Positions 50,679-62,612 of a DNA stretch of 64,000 nucleotides are shown here, piece by piece; within the stretch, counting starts at the first letter, position 1; the number at the start of each line of letters is the position of its first letter. Under the pieces are notes generated by a model. The model searched no databases and was not told where the DNA came from. It was given only the letters and a program-made list of their open reading frames with translations. Made by a program: the position numbers and the translations under genes. The stretch comes from Neodiprion pinetum (taxonomy: Eukaryota > Arthropoda > Insecta > Hymenoptera > Diprionidae): NCBI RefSeq assembly GCF_021155775.2, contig NC_060234.1, positions 3,224,001-3,288,000 on the forward strand. The letters are read 5' to 3'.

Positions 50679-51486
50679 AAATAATTCCATTTGCGATGTT
50701 GGATAAACTATGGCGAGACAAACCGGAACGGATATCTGACGTATCGATGATTGATCGATCCAACCTTAATTTTTTCAATTTTTCGTTCGGCGATTTTTTG
50801 ACTTTTGACATCGATTGTTTTTGTGGATCGATTTCATTTTCGAATCAATAATGCCGATATTCTCTTTTCCTAAGCGAGGGCGCAAAGTTTGATTTTGCGT
50901 GCCCAAACTTGTGTGAAAAACAGTACATTCCCGCACTCGTACGGCAATTGAATTAAAATATCTAATTGTACTACCAAAAAAGACATTTCGAGTCGATTCT
51001 CGCAATGACCGATATTTTCTTCACGTAACCGAGTGCGCAAAATAGAGCTTTCCCGCACTTGAGCGGGAATTGAATCAAAATATCTAGCTACAGTACTTGA
51101 ACAGACATTTCTATTCAATTCCCGTAATAGTGCGGGAATGTACGATTATGCGCACTCATTTAGGGTCGCAAAAACGAATTTCACGCACTTACAATCAGTT
51201 GGAAAAACATCATATCGGCAACTATTGATTCAAAAATGAAATCAATCCACGAAGACTATCAATGTTGAAAGTGGAAAAATTAACGAACTAAAAATTGATG
51301 AAACAAAATTGGATCAAATGATCATTGATACGCCAGTGATTTGTGTCGGTTCGTTTCATCGTAATTGTTCAATTTCCGCGCTAGTGCGGGAATGCACTAT
51401 TTTGCGCACTTGTCGAAGCAATTTTACAGCTTTGATATAAAGAGTTGGGTGAAAAGTTTCACGGCTGATCATTTCTGATTTCACAG
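50607..51486 (+). other. Neuroligin intron between coding exons 1 and 2
   Basis: This 880-base intron has a GTGAGC donor and a TTTCACAG acceptor and interrupts the codon for Arg82 after its second base. It contains a T-run of about 20 near 50658. More than half of it is a foldback repeat, annotated separately. No coding sequence is seen in it. Confidence 0.9.
50755..51320. mobile_element. Foldback element inside neuroligin intron 1
   Basis: Two arms of about 110 bases are reverse complements. The left arm (about 50760-50870, core GATCGATTTCATTTTCGAAT) matches the right arm (about 51205-51300, core ATTCAAAAATGAAATCAATC). Between them a short motif recurs in both orientations: a dyad around CCCGCAC...GTGCGGGAAT next to GTGCGCAAAATAG or its complement (about 50875-50960, 51030-51085, 51115-51160). 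A related motif lies outside the element at 51375-51410. There is no coding capacity. This suggests a non-autonomous DNA transposon. Confidence 0.7.
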
Positions 51487-51662
51487 ATTATCAGACTCGG
51501 TGGGTCCCGTCTGCCCTCAAAAAATTCCTGACATAACGAACGAGCAGGAAGCGCTGGAAAAAATGCCTAAAGGGCGATTGGAATACCTGAGAAGATTACT
51601 GCCGTATCTTCGTAACCAGAGTGAAGATTGCCTCTACCTTAATATTTACGCACCGGCGATGG
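51487..51662 (+). CDS. Nlg: Neuroligin, coding exon 2 (gene continues beyond the window)
   Basis: The acceptor is TTTCACAG|A and the donor is GG|GTGAGT. The exon completes Arg82 and continues LSDSVGPVCPQKIPDI, then EKMPKGRLEYLRRLLPYL, then NQSEDCLYLNIYAPAM to about residue 140. Cys91 and Cys130 match the conserved first disulphide of cholinesterase-like proteins. EDCLYLN is the carboxylesterase type-B signature 2. Asn125-Gln-Ser127 is a possible N-glycosylation sequon. The exon ends after the first base of a codon. A complete family member is roughly 800 residues or more, so about five sixths is missing here. I did not find the next expected segment (the hydrolase nucleophile-elbow region, without the serine in neuroligins) in the remaining 12.3 kb. 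The gene is therefore partial because of the window edge, not because it is broken. Confidence 0.94.
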
Positions 51663-52659
51663 GTGAGTCATCTTTTTCATTTCTTTTTTCATCTTAAATT
51701 TTATACGGTTGTTCTTCTTCTCTCTCAACGCCAATATGTCGAAATCATAACGAAGGATAAGAACGAGGCACGGTCCTTGAAAAGGATGAAAATTAAATAA
51801 AAAAATCAAATAACATTGAATAAAAAGATAGGGAAAATATTCGCCTTGCAACGGGTACAATATGCGGTTACATAATAATTACCTGCACCAATCGCCGCGG
51901 GTAGTTGACAGGTGATAACGAGAAAGGATTGCGGGAGAATAATAAGTCAGTTAACGGAATGAAAAAGAAGAAGATGGCGAACAAAAGAAAAATTGATATT
52001 GCACAACCCCCCCGTCTGTAATATTCTTCAACGAGCTTAAAATTTTCGCGAAGCTTGACACGAGGCAATATTTTTTACATATTTAACCTCGGTATCGAGC
52101 GTTATAGCGCACGGGCTTCGGTTGAGAGATAATTAATAACAATGAGTAATGAAGAAGTCAAATAAGTTAAAATTTAAATCAAGTTTATTCAATTGAATCT
52201 CAACGCCGAAGAGTATCACTGCGACTCTTAATAATAAAACATAACGTTGAACAACGAAATCGAAAAAAGTTGGACAGATAGTTTCACCGTTTTCTTTTTA
52301 TAAATCAATTTCACAACAATTGCATCGTTCGGTCAATTCCGAACAATCGTGACAAATTTTTTTTTTTTTCAGTTTGAATGATTGATTCTCTGTACATCGT
52401 GTTACATGAATACTTGATTACTTTTGATTACTCGATGAAAAAAGGCTGGGAAAAGAATGGATCGAATGATGGACGTACGGTACGGTGTTAGAAAAAATGA
52501 CACAACAAAAGACAATAATTGTACAATTGCTATACAATTAGTCATTACAATACGTATTATCAGCTTCTTAAATGAAATTCGATGGTTTTAATGTGTCTTT
52601 TTAAGTTAGGAAAATATTGTGTTTATCGAAAATTTAACCCGGTCAACTTTTATAGTCAC

Positions 52660-53130
52660 TTCAGTCTTTGTACATACTTTCAACACCATAAACACCTTTA
52701 ACACTTTCAATGCTTTCAATAATTTTAATATTCTTAACGCTTCAGTCACTTTAAATATTTTTAATACTCTTAAAACTATCAAAACTTGTAACACTTTTGA
52801 CACATTGACGCCTTTAACAATTTTAACACTCAGAACACGTTCAATACTCTTGAAGTTTTTTATACTTTCAACGTTCTTAACACTTGAAACACTTTTAAAA
52901 CTTTTAAAACTTTGAACACCTTTTGACACCTTTATCAGTTTCAACATATCAATCAGTCTTAACACCTTCATCGGTTTTAACACTTTCGTCAGTTAAAAAT
53001 TTTTCAACACCTCAACACTTGACCACTGATTTAATACTCCGAACACCTGGACACTCCCAACACTATGAACACGTTAACACTATTAACCCCTTTAACCCTA
53101 ATCATCTCAAACACTCGGCACTTTCAACGC
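52660..53130. repeat. Degenerate 9-bp-period minisatellite (consensus near AACACTTTC)
   Basis: The sequence is built of diverged copies of an AACACTTTC-like nonamer, such as AACACCTTT AACACTTTC and AATACTCTT AAAACT. The register slips occasionally after 52850. Because the period is a multiple of three, it leaves open frames on both strands (52619-52915 +, 52606-52983 -). Their proteins are pure low complexity (NTFNTFN-type and LKVLKVF-type) and are by-products of the repeat, not genes. Confidence 0.8.
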
Positions 53131-55735
53131 CTTATCTTATTTCGCACCGAAGAGGTGTTCGAAATTCATTCAACTCGTGGCGAAGAATGCTCGGAGAGAA
53201 AAGCGTCATGTCTGATGGAAGAAAGTAAAGGGGTGAAAAGTATCACTCGAAAGGGTTTTGCATCATTTTTTGCGGGTTCAACGTCGCGAAGAAGCCCCGT
53301 GGAATACGGGATCAGGCGTCTCGGAACGTGACGGAATGCCCGCACGCCGCGTTGCTTGACGGGAGGGTAAAAAGGGTGAACCTCCCTACCCGTTTCCCAA
53401 AAAATATCCCCGGGTTTCGCCCGTTGTTCTTGCGCACCGCTGCCCTCTATGCGCAATGTGTATACTTGGTATTTTCCCCTCACCGCCAAGCGGACGCGTT
53501 ATTTCCTGTTTATTTCACTCTCAGGGCACGTACTCCGGGCGGCGAGGAACGCTGAACGCTTTCGATACTCGTATATCATTGCGTTTTATTACCGGAGGAC
53601 GGGGTGGTGGAGTCAACGTGATATTCCTAGGTGTTATCCTCCTCGGATTTCTATTTTCCACCCTAGTTTTGTCTACTTCACCCGAGAGACCGTGCAGCTA
53701 TCTCGAAACCACCGAGGATTCAAATCGCTGCAAGTCTTTACCCGGACTTTTTTCCATCCTGCATCGTATCGTTGGGCGGTTCAATCGACTCCGTGATAAT
53801 AACATTTTTTTTACGATATTTGATAAAGAATTCTTCTTTACACCGGCTACGGTTTTCGTTGATAGTATCGTTCGAGTCGTCGTGGGCTTGATATTTTACA
53901 AACGTTGCGTCGGAGATACGCGAATTCGTTTTTTCTTTTCATTTGTGGAATGATGACTGTGAGAAAATCCTCGAGTGCTTCGAAAAGAAAAAAAAAAGAA
54001 AAATAAAAATCCGTGAACAATTCAGAAGCTTGTGTACTGTAACGAAATATTCTAAGGACGATTCGGTTGATTGAGATTCTTACGTATGGGTATATTATCT
54101 TTTGGAGAAATAGCTTTTCATCTTTTAAAAAGCGTCTTTCAAGCGTTTTTCGTTTTTTTTTTTTTTTCCTTGTCGCACGATATAAATCAGACAACGTATA
54201 AGATGATACGCGAACAGAGTTATACGATGATGAGAAGAAAATAAAAAATATTGCAATTCCCAAAAACATGAATAATTATGAATACATATATAACGGTGCT
54301 GGTGAAAAGGGGATGAAAAGTAAAAGTAGAATAACGGGAAAATCGAAAGCGTCAAGGGCCAAGGGACGGCAGATTGGTATTGACGTAACAAAGGGCCAGA
54401 AATTAACGTCCTCAGATTGATATCCGTTGGCTTCTCCACAGCGAGCTGAAGAGCTCGACACTTTAACCCCTTATTGTTGTCTGGCTCTGGTCCTTCTCCC
54501 CTACTTGTAACCGAGCCTCCTATCTCGCCCCCGTCATTCGGGTTTCTAGTGCCTCCCCCTTTTCCTCGCGACGTCGCGAATCTTCTCACCCTCTTCGTCC
54601 GTGTTTCGCGTGACGGATCAAAACCCACGACGAGTTTGTACCATTTTTGTTTTCTCCTTCCTTGCTTCTTACGAGGTCAAATTTTTGTACACTCGTTGAA
54701 ATCGACCCAGAATCAAGGAGTTCCGAATTTTCGTGCTTATTAATTAATTTCTACGTCAATCGAGGATATTGGAATTATAATTATTAGTGCCCGTGTAAAT
54801 GTTTGTTAAAAGTTAAAAAATTTCTACGCATAATGTAGATTTGAGAAAAATTGATACTGCATTTTCTAGCTGCAAAAATAATTTATGCGGAAAACCAAAT
54901 AAGGAATGAAAACGATTTGAATAAAGAAATATATTGAAATATTAACGAGAGGCGCTGGTAATATTTCAAAAATTCAGAGGCTACCTGCAAATTTTTTTTC
55001 CAAGAATCTAAATTTTCGCCCTCAAATTCTTCGGTATGATAATCGACGTTGTGAACAGGGAAATGGTGAAAAAAAAATTGTTTCAAAACATGTTGAAATG
55101 GGGTAAAAATTTCTTTGAGGATTCATCGAAAATCGCGAATGTTAAAAAATTCGTACTTATTCTACAACTGTATAGTTTGTACGTCAAATTTGTGATTCAA
55201 ATCATCATCGGGTATCTAATTTTGGGGATCAAATTTCAGCCAGATCCCGGATTCCCTGTGACGCAAAAAAAAAAAAAAAAAAAGAAAAATAAAACACAGA
55301 GCCGAGACTTTCTACCGAATACACGGTTAGAAAAAAAAAAAAATGTCCCGACAAGTCCGATCAATTTTTTGGGTGATCTAACCATTTTTTAGTGTACGAC
55401 TAAGTAAAAAAAAAGTGACAAATTTCAATTACAAAAACTTGAAATGTCAAAAAATAGAAATGTAACAAATAACAAGAATATATTTACAGAGTCGACCTAC
55501 CGGGAAATTGCGTTTAGGTAAATTTTTTTCGACAGCGTAGTTAATTTATCAGGGCACGCGTTTCGCCGTCTGATCCGCGAATTTCAGGCGTCTTTCTTGC
55601 CCGTCGCTAGTATCGTCAGACCGACGAGACGTGCGTCGGCTGATTGCACCTTTTTCATGAATATGCCCTCTTCTTGTCGCGTCGTCGTGGAGAAGCGGCA
55701 GCAGCAGCAATAACAAGTACCCAACAATCTCGGTG

Positions 55736-55780
55736 TATATATAAGGTACTCGGTCTGGTCGACGACCCTTTCAGTGCCCT
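55736..55780 (+). promoter_or_regulatory. Possible core promoter (TATA box plus initiator) within the neuroligin intron
   Basis: TATATATAAGG at 55736-55746 is followed at a plausible distance by TTTCAGTGCC, with the candidate +1 A at 55773, about 35 bases from the TATA core. TCAGT is the arthropod initiator core. The surroundings (55560-55860) are GC-richer than the flanks, and a CAG-rich tract lies just upstream (about 55697-55710). It could drive an internal neuroligin transcript or a non-coding RNA. No coding exon is visible downstream. TATA-like strings are common in AT-rich DNA. Confidence 0.3.
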
Positions 55781-56039
55781 GAAATCCGTCTGAGACGAGG
55801 CTTTAAGACTTCCGAGGGATCCGGTAGCTCTGGGAATCCGTTACACAATACACCCTGATTATTCGAGGATTTGCTGATTTTCCTTTTTTTTTATTTTTTC
55901 AGCTTTGCTCAATTTTATTCTAGCTGTAGAAATAACGAAATGATCCTTTTCCGCCAGCAATATCGAAGCTTCGATCTGCGCTTGCGATGACAATTTTGAA
56001 AACAACACCAGGTGTGAAATTGGTATCGAGTTTACACGT

Positions 56040-56460
56040 TGTCAACGAAAAAGTGAGTCTCGTCGACGATATCGAATACTTTGCGATGAGGTAAGAATCC
56101 GAAAAAATTAACCGCAATAAACACGATAAGAATACAGCTTTTACAAATTTCCGAAAATAGAAATTTCAAGAAAATTCTTTACAAATACATGTGTGTTCGA
56201 AAAAATCAAGGGATTTATTTAACATTGTTAGAATAATAAAAAAAAGAAAAACGTTCCCTAAAAATTAACCAATGTTTTATTTAAACAATTTGATGATAAC
56301 ACTTGGGTATTATTATTATTGAAATTTAATTTTCTCATCGTCTTTGTTATGGTCGACTTTTTTCAAATTTTTTCTCATCACAAAATATTCAATATCGTCG
56401 ACGAGATTTACTGTTGGTTGAAAATGGATAGCCAATATATATCCTTGAACGTATTTGTTA
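56040..56460. mobile_element. Foldback element, copy 2 (shortened)
   Basis: GTGAGTCTCGTCGACGATAT and CAATATCGTCGACGAGATTT form the arm tips, as in the copy at 26780-27540. TCCTTGAACG near 56440 matches the outer extension of that copy. The centre is about half as long. Confidence 0.7.
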
Positions 56461-57489
56461 CTTATTTCCACTCGCGTATTGCATTTTTAAATCCGGCTCG
56501 CGGTTATTTCTTGCGATCGAACGCAGCGAAGCAATTTTCCACAACTTATAATACAATGATGAAAATAAGGGTAGCGATCGTTTATCACGCGTATAAGTAA
56601 TTACTCGTGGAATGCAATTTATCGATAAGCTGTCAGCGCAGGATATACATGCATACCTTTACAGGCATACGGTAGAAAAATTCGTCGATATGTCGTAACG
56701 TGCCACGTTTTATAATCACGCGATACTCGTGCACGATATTATCCTCGAGATGGGAAAATAAAAAAAAAAAAAAAATGAGAGAAAGAGATGGAAATCCGAT
56801 ATCGAGAATCTGCGCAACATCGGATATCGTCTGTAACACCTTTTTAAACGCACGCGTATTATTATCAAACCTGGTGATTAATGTACACGCAGATATTCAC
56901 GTATAATGTTCATACATATGTACACGTAATATTGTTACACAAGGTACGATTAATAATAAGAATCGAAAAATTGTTGAAAATAAATTATTTAATCCCGCTT
57001 CGTTGGCAGCTGCGCGACAAAAAAAACAAAAAATACAATGAAAAAAGTAACGTAACTAACGCTGAGGACACGGCTCGACGTTAGACTCTTGGTATTAATT
57101 AATAAAATGATTAAGCGAACCTTTTCACAAGCCTCCATTAATTACCGCGTACAAGGTTCCCTCGGATGTACCACCTGCACCTAGACACGAAAATTATGAT
57201 TCAACGGCAAAACATCCACGGTCTATACGCGTAAAGCTTCACCTAATTTTGCCGTAAAAAAAAAAAAAAAAAAAAAAAAACACGAAGGGAAAATGTTCAT
57301 GCGGTGTTTTTTTATTCTCTTTCTTTTTCAACTTCCCGTTTCACTGTTTTCAGAGAAAATAAAGGAAGTTATCGTTATTTGTTATCACACCAAAAATCAA
57401 AAGTTGACTTTTCATCAGATATCTCCACCGTTTGAAGTTTATAGAATCACCCTCCGATAATTATGATATCTTGCAAATGGATGATTGGG

Positions 57490-57730
57490 TCTGAATGAAA
57501 ATTGGCACCGTGAACTTTCTTCGGTCGCTTAATCACGAATCTGAAGTCAGATCGCAAAATCCAAAATACCGATCCAATATGGCAGAATGAAGAGAATCTA
57601 AAGGTTTTCCGATTTTTGGTAGAATTTGGTAAGCGGAGGTTTTTTTGGGTAACCGATGACGAATCTAACGACACAGTTTCCAAATTCTTAATGGTGGATT
57701 TGCTATGGTGGTTCAAAATGAATGAAAAAA
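57490..57730. repeat. Diverged relative of the ATTACGAATC...AAAATGGC repeat
   Basis: Two units, AATCACGAATCTGAAGTCAG with CCAATATGGCAGAATG, and ACGAATCTAACGACAC with AATGGTGGATTTGCTATGG, lie about 120 bases apart. This is the same spacing as in the copy at 7706-8036. Confidence 0.5.
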
Positions 57731-57763
57731 AAAAAAACAGAAACCGTTTAGTAAAGATACGAA

Positions 57764-58387
57764 TAGAAAATTGCGTCAAGTTTTGGCCTTTTTCCGAACT
57801 TTTTTCGATCTTTTCAAAACAGTCTCATGACTTTCGTTTTCAGAGGATGTTATTTTACGCAGTCTAAATTTTTTTGTCGATCAATCTCGGCGGAATCGTG
57901 GAAAAATTCGTCGAGCAACAGGACATTTCACCATCTTCTCCTCAATACCTTGAAGAAAACGTTTATTTGCTTTTGAAATTGCATCAATCCTCGATTCAGT
58001 AACTAAATTAAGCCGCAATGAAATGTTTATGCCTCTTAAAAAATGCTGCGTATTGCCAAGTCACACAAATCTTACCTTCTTACCGATCTTATTTTCCATC
58101 TTGGCACTAAACTGCATTTCTTAAGATGCAATAGATATTTCACGACGACTGAATTTAGTTACTAAAGCCAAGATTCACGAAATTTCGAAAGCGAATAAAC
58201 GTGTTCTTTAAGGCACCGACGGAGAAGCGGGTGAAATATCCTGTTGCTTGATGAATTTTTCCACTATTCTCCCAGACTTAATTAACAAACAAATCTTCAT
58301 TAGGAAGAACAAAATCGGCCGAAAACAAAAGTCGTGAGACTGTTTTGAAATGATCAAAAAAAGGCCAAAACTTGACGCAATTTTTTA
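57764..58387. mobile_element. About 0.6 kb foldback element
   Basis: The arms are reverse complements around 58075. AATTGCGTCAAGTTTTGGCC at 57769 pairs with the complementary string at 58363-58382. AAAACAGTCTCATGAC pairs with GTCGTGAGACTGTTTT. AAAAATTCGTCGAGCAACAG pairs with CTGTTGCTTGATGAATTTTT. Arms are about 250 bases and imperfect, with a loop of about 120 bases. No coding sequence. Confidence 0.75.
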
Positions 58388-59124
58388 TTTTTCTCTTCAC
58401 TCAACTATTTCTTAGCGGAATTATAATTGTTTTTTTTTCTTATTATTGATATAGCCGGGATGTGAAAGCCATGTAGAAACCAGGGTTTACATCAATTCGA
58501 ATTTTTTTTAGGAGATGTAATATTTTTTTTTTTTTTTTTTTTTGTAACGAAAAATGCTGAAAAAAGACTTCCAAACGATTTGAGCGACCTCTAAAAGTTG
58601 ATTATATACGTTCTCCTTATGACTGTGTCATTAATTTTACATCTCGAAACTTTCAAAAGGCGTGCGTGAAAAAAATCATAAGCTCGTGTTTTTTTTAATC
58701 ACTTTAATGTACATACGTTACAAGTTACTTTCATTTAACCAATTCTTCTGAACCTAAAAAAATTTTGTACAATATTGCTTGGTTAGTTGTATAAATTTAT
58801 AACGAAAATCGAGATAATCAATACGGAGTTTTTTTTTTTTTTTTCCAAACGTATCTGTCTTGCAATTCGAAAAACTGACTTGCGAACCGCTACAGTATTT
58901 TTTTTTTTTTTTTTTAACGGTGTACCAAAGATTTTCCCATACTAAGTACAATCTCGTAAAAAACACCACGCTGTGGCAGCAGCTACGGTGAAACAGTTCG
59001 AGAGAGGGTGGATGCAACCGGGGTTGGAATTGCTCGGTGGTTATTTGTTGAAACAATAGAGAGAAACGTTTTAATCAATGTCAACCCGTTTCACAGAAAG
59101 ACGCGGACCCCTCTGCAGTCGTGC

Positions 59125-59158
59125 CCTTCCTTCCTTCCTTCCTTCCTTCCTTGCTTCC
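59125..59158. repeat. (CTTC)n microsatellite
   Basis: About eight tetramer units, one interrupted by G. Confidence 0.95.
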
Positions 59159-61718
59159 TCCCACCCCCCCAGTCTCCAGTTTTCATGGGGTGAATAACGG
59201 CGTTTTAGAAATCTGTGAATCGGGTGCTTTGATAAATGAATTTTTGGACGTTTTTTGTTTTCGATTTCGTTCGTTTCTTTCTTTCGTGTTTTTTTTTTTT
59301 TTTTTTTTTTTTTTTCATTTGCACGTCACCGGTAATCACCCGGAATTAATAGCAAAATAAAGTTGAACAAAAAACGAAACCGGAAACAAAAACGAAACGG
59401 AAATGTCGATCGAATGTAAATTGGAACGTCAATCATTAATTTCACTCAATTTTCGTCGATCTGTTTACCGGTGTTTCATTTTTGGAAATTCGGTGAAAAT
59501 CCAACGAGTCCTAGATAAATTAGCTATCTTTAAAACTCGGGGGGTGGATATTTTATGTATTTTTTTTTTCCTTCAAGCAAGAGTGCCACGCTGTTATTTT
59601 CGTCATTTGCAATTGTTCGATTATACAGAATGAAAAAATACTGAATGCACAGCTGGAAACTGCGTAAGGTTGATTCGGAGGTTTAACCCCCTCCCCCCAC
59701 CCCCCTCGGAAAAAAAAATTTAACCACGATCGTAAATCATATAGTCTTAATGTCTATCCGTCTGTCTCATTTTCATTATTACAATTGTTATTTAGAATTA
59801 AAAATTATTGTTTAAAATTTTGCCTCTTTGTTCAGGTTCAATTTTTTTCTTTTCGATACACTGCAATATTTCTCATTGTTCTCATTCAAATTGTTATTAA
59901 ATTCTTATGCTTCTTATTTCGGAAAGTTGGAATTATGTAAAACGGTGAGAAATTGCATAATTACGCGTTAGTGTGGCGTTTAAATAAAGAGGCCAAGAAA
60001 CGGATGGAAGTCGAATTTCTTGCTACTCGTAAAACGAAACAGACGGGTGGAAATGCGAGCAGTGTACCGAGCGGAGAGAATTTTTCCAGACACGCGACGA
60101 TGTTGAGATTTTGTTTTCGCTTGTAAAGTGCATACGAGGCGTTAATAACGGTTTGTAATTTTTAATCAGAAATTTTTTCTTCATTTTTCTCTCTGCCAAG
60201 GCAACTTCAATTAGGAAAATTAAAAGGAAAATTGGCACACTGCTCGTTGAAATTCTTTTCTCGGCGATTCAAGGTGGATTACGCCTGTAGTTTCAGTTTT
60301 GCAAAAGTTTTATTTCGCAACTGCGATAAAACATTTTACAGACAAATGTATATATACATATATATGTGTGTGTGTGTATAATACATAAGGACAAACTTAT
60401 AAGTCCGATAAACGCGAGCAGCGATTCTGAAGCTGTGAAATAAACGTTTCTCATGCATGTCTGGAATCTGCTGGTTGGAAATCCTGGCGTGGAATCTTCG
60501 AAGCGGGAAAAAGCTTTTCCACATTCGCTATTTTCCATTTCATATTTTATTTATCACTTTCTCTCTTTCTCACTCTTCTATGGTTTTCTCGATGGGTCTG
60601 CTCAGAATTTAGGTAAAATATACATGCAAGATTTTTTCGACGAATTAGCGAAGCTTTTGTGCAAAAGTGCACAATGGTGCGTAGGAGCTTTTAAACGATT
60701 TTTTATTTATTTATATTTTTTTTTTGTTTCTTTGAATCTTAGGAGGACTAAAAGTTCCAAATTCTTCTGTCAAATGATGATTTTTCGTTATATATTTATT
60801 TAAGAATCAGCTTGGACGTTGAGTTGATCGGAAATTAATTGAAGAGGATTTCGCAGATCAACAACGGCAAAAAAAAAAGATGTAACACAGTTATTTTGTA
60901 AAAATTTATATAAAATCGTAGGAATTATCATGTACTAAAAAGCTAAACTGTGCGTGATTTTATAACCGGAAGTTACGGAATATTGAAAAAATTCGATGAC
61001 TAGCTCGATCGAATTCTCAATTTTTTACTAGAATTCTAGAATCGCTAGAATATTTTCTATAACCAAAAGTACAAGAGGCTTGAAACCTTTGGTAAAAACA
61101 TATTCACGCATCTTTTAATTTTCCATAAAAATTTTCTCGGTGAAAAACGAATTGTGCGTAAACGATGAAACGCGTTCAACAGCTGGATAGAAATATTTTC
61201 TTAATTCGAAAAACGTCGTTTTGCAACATTTTTTTTTCACCCATAGAAAAATCCCAACCGCGGGCCGAAACTTTGGAACGAAATGATTTCCGACCGCGAT
61301 TCTTTCGCGGAATTCGCAAAAGCTCGTGAATCTCCTTTCCTCGGTATCAATTGAAAGTAATTAAAATTTTTCCTACCTCGGGGCAGAAATTCATTTCGCA
61401 AGCTCCACCAATCTTCTCGCCCCTTGCTATCCATTTTTCTTTCTACTCATGCCGCCGGCTATCTCCCTCGTCTCTTTCCTCTATTTCTATCCCCTCCTCG
61501 TTCCCTGTCCACTAATTTTCTCGCGACTCGGCCGAGAGCCGAAGAGACCGAAGGACCCGGCTTCTTTTCCACTCTTAATTCTTCAGCCCCTGGCTCGGCA
61601 AGAAAAATAGCCTTGAGAGAATTTCTTCTTATTCACTCCTCTCTTTTCCTTCCCGCCGATCTCTTTCAATTTTTCGTTTTTTATTCATGTTTTCCTTCAC
61701 CCTTCTCCCCGCTTCGCT

Positions 61719-61744
61719 ATTTTATTTATTTATTTATTTATTTT
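61719..61744. repeat. (TTTA)n microsatellite
   Basis: About six tetramer units. Confidence 0.9.
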
Positions 61745-62574
61745 TTTCAACTATTTTTTCCTTCATAGCCCGCTTCAGGATCGCGTTTTTTCACGTGCGT
61801 TGGAATTGTTCAAAATAATAATATTAGTATTTTAATCAGGTGTAACGAATGTGTAATCAGAAAATTGTATTGACAAGAACTTTCTTGTCAGTTTTCTCGG
61901 AAATTTTATTGCAATCCGTTTTTAGGTGGCTAGCTAAGTTATTTCATTAATCACATTTTCTATTCGAAATGTTGGCTGTCAATAATTTCATAAGATGAAT
62001 CATATTTTGCTCAATATTTGACAGCTTTTCATTTCTGGATACGTTTCGCTTGATTTTACGATCGAGTGTTAAAAATCTGTGACGGAAAATTCACATTTCA
62101 TTTCTTTCGCAGACTTGTTCGTGCAAAATTTACTACATCCACAGTGCGTCAAAGCGATTTTCGTTATTTAGAAAATGAATATCGCTAGTTAAGAAGAAAA
62201 AAAAAAAGAAGGGATCTCCTTCGTAACTGTACGTGATGAAACATTTGGAAATTGGCAAAATGAATGCACAACGTTTCATTTTTTATCCGGTGCTTGCAAT
62301 CTAGAAAATTGTAGGGTAATAAAACGTGTTCGAAAGGTCAAAGCGAGCGACTGTAAAAATTCCTGACCAACGGAATGATGAAAAATAAAAAAATTAATGC
62401 GCCAAAACTGAAAGGTAAAAAAAAAAAAAACTGTCTGCCCCGATCTTCACGCGAGTGAGGAAAGAGGCGGTGGAGGGGGAGGAAGGTGGGGAAGGGGGAG
62501 TAATTTTCAATGAAAGGAATTTAAATTCAGCGTTTATAATACGCGGAGAGAAAAGGCCAACTTTCCGACTTTGA

Positions 62575-62612
62575 GTATAGCCGGAGAGGAAGGAGGAGGA
62601 GGAGGACGAGGA
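62575..62612. repeat. GGA-rich tract
   Basis: Imperfect (GGA)n that gives a poly-Ser frame on the - strand. Confidence 0.85.

Larger units (their letters stand above)
51663..57489. other. First part of a long neuroligin intron; no exon found
   Basis: This stretch follows the exon 2 donor. It contains a 9-bp-period minisatellite at about 52660-53130. GC-richer segments lie at about 53290-53720, 54430-54620 and 55560-55860, the last holding a TATA-like site. An A-run begins at 55265, and a foldback copy spans 56040-56460. The open frames in the GC-richer parts (for example 53166-53489 and 54125-54628 on the - strand) resemble no protein I know and have no convincing splice context. Confidence 0.6.

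Noticed and set aside
52606..52983. Open frames of 98 and 125 residues on the two strands
   Set aside because: They are translations of a 9-base tandem repeat (NTFNTFN and LKVLKVF patterns) with no independent evidence of coding.
54125..54628. 167-residue - strand frame
   Set aside because: Half of it comes from AT-rich sequence with T runs. There is no domain, and it would lie antisense in the neuroligin intron without support.
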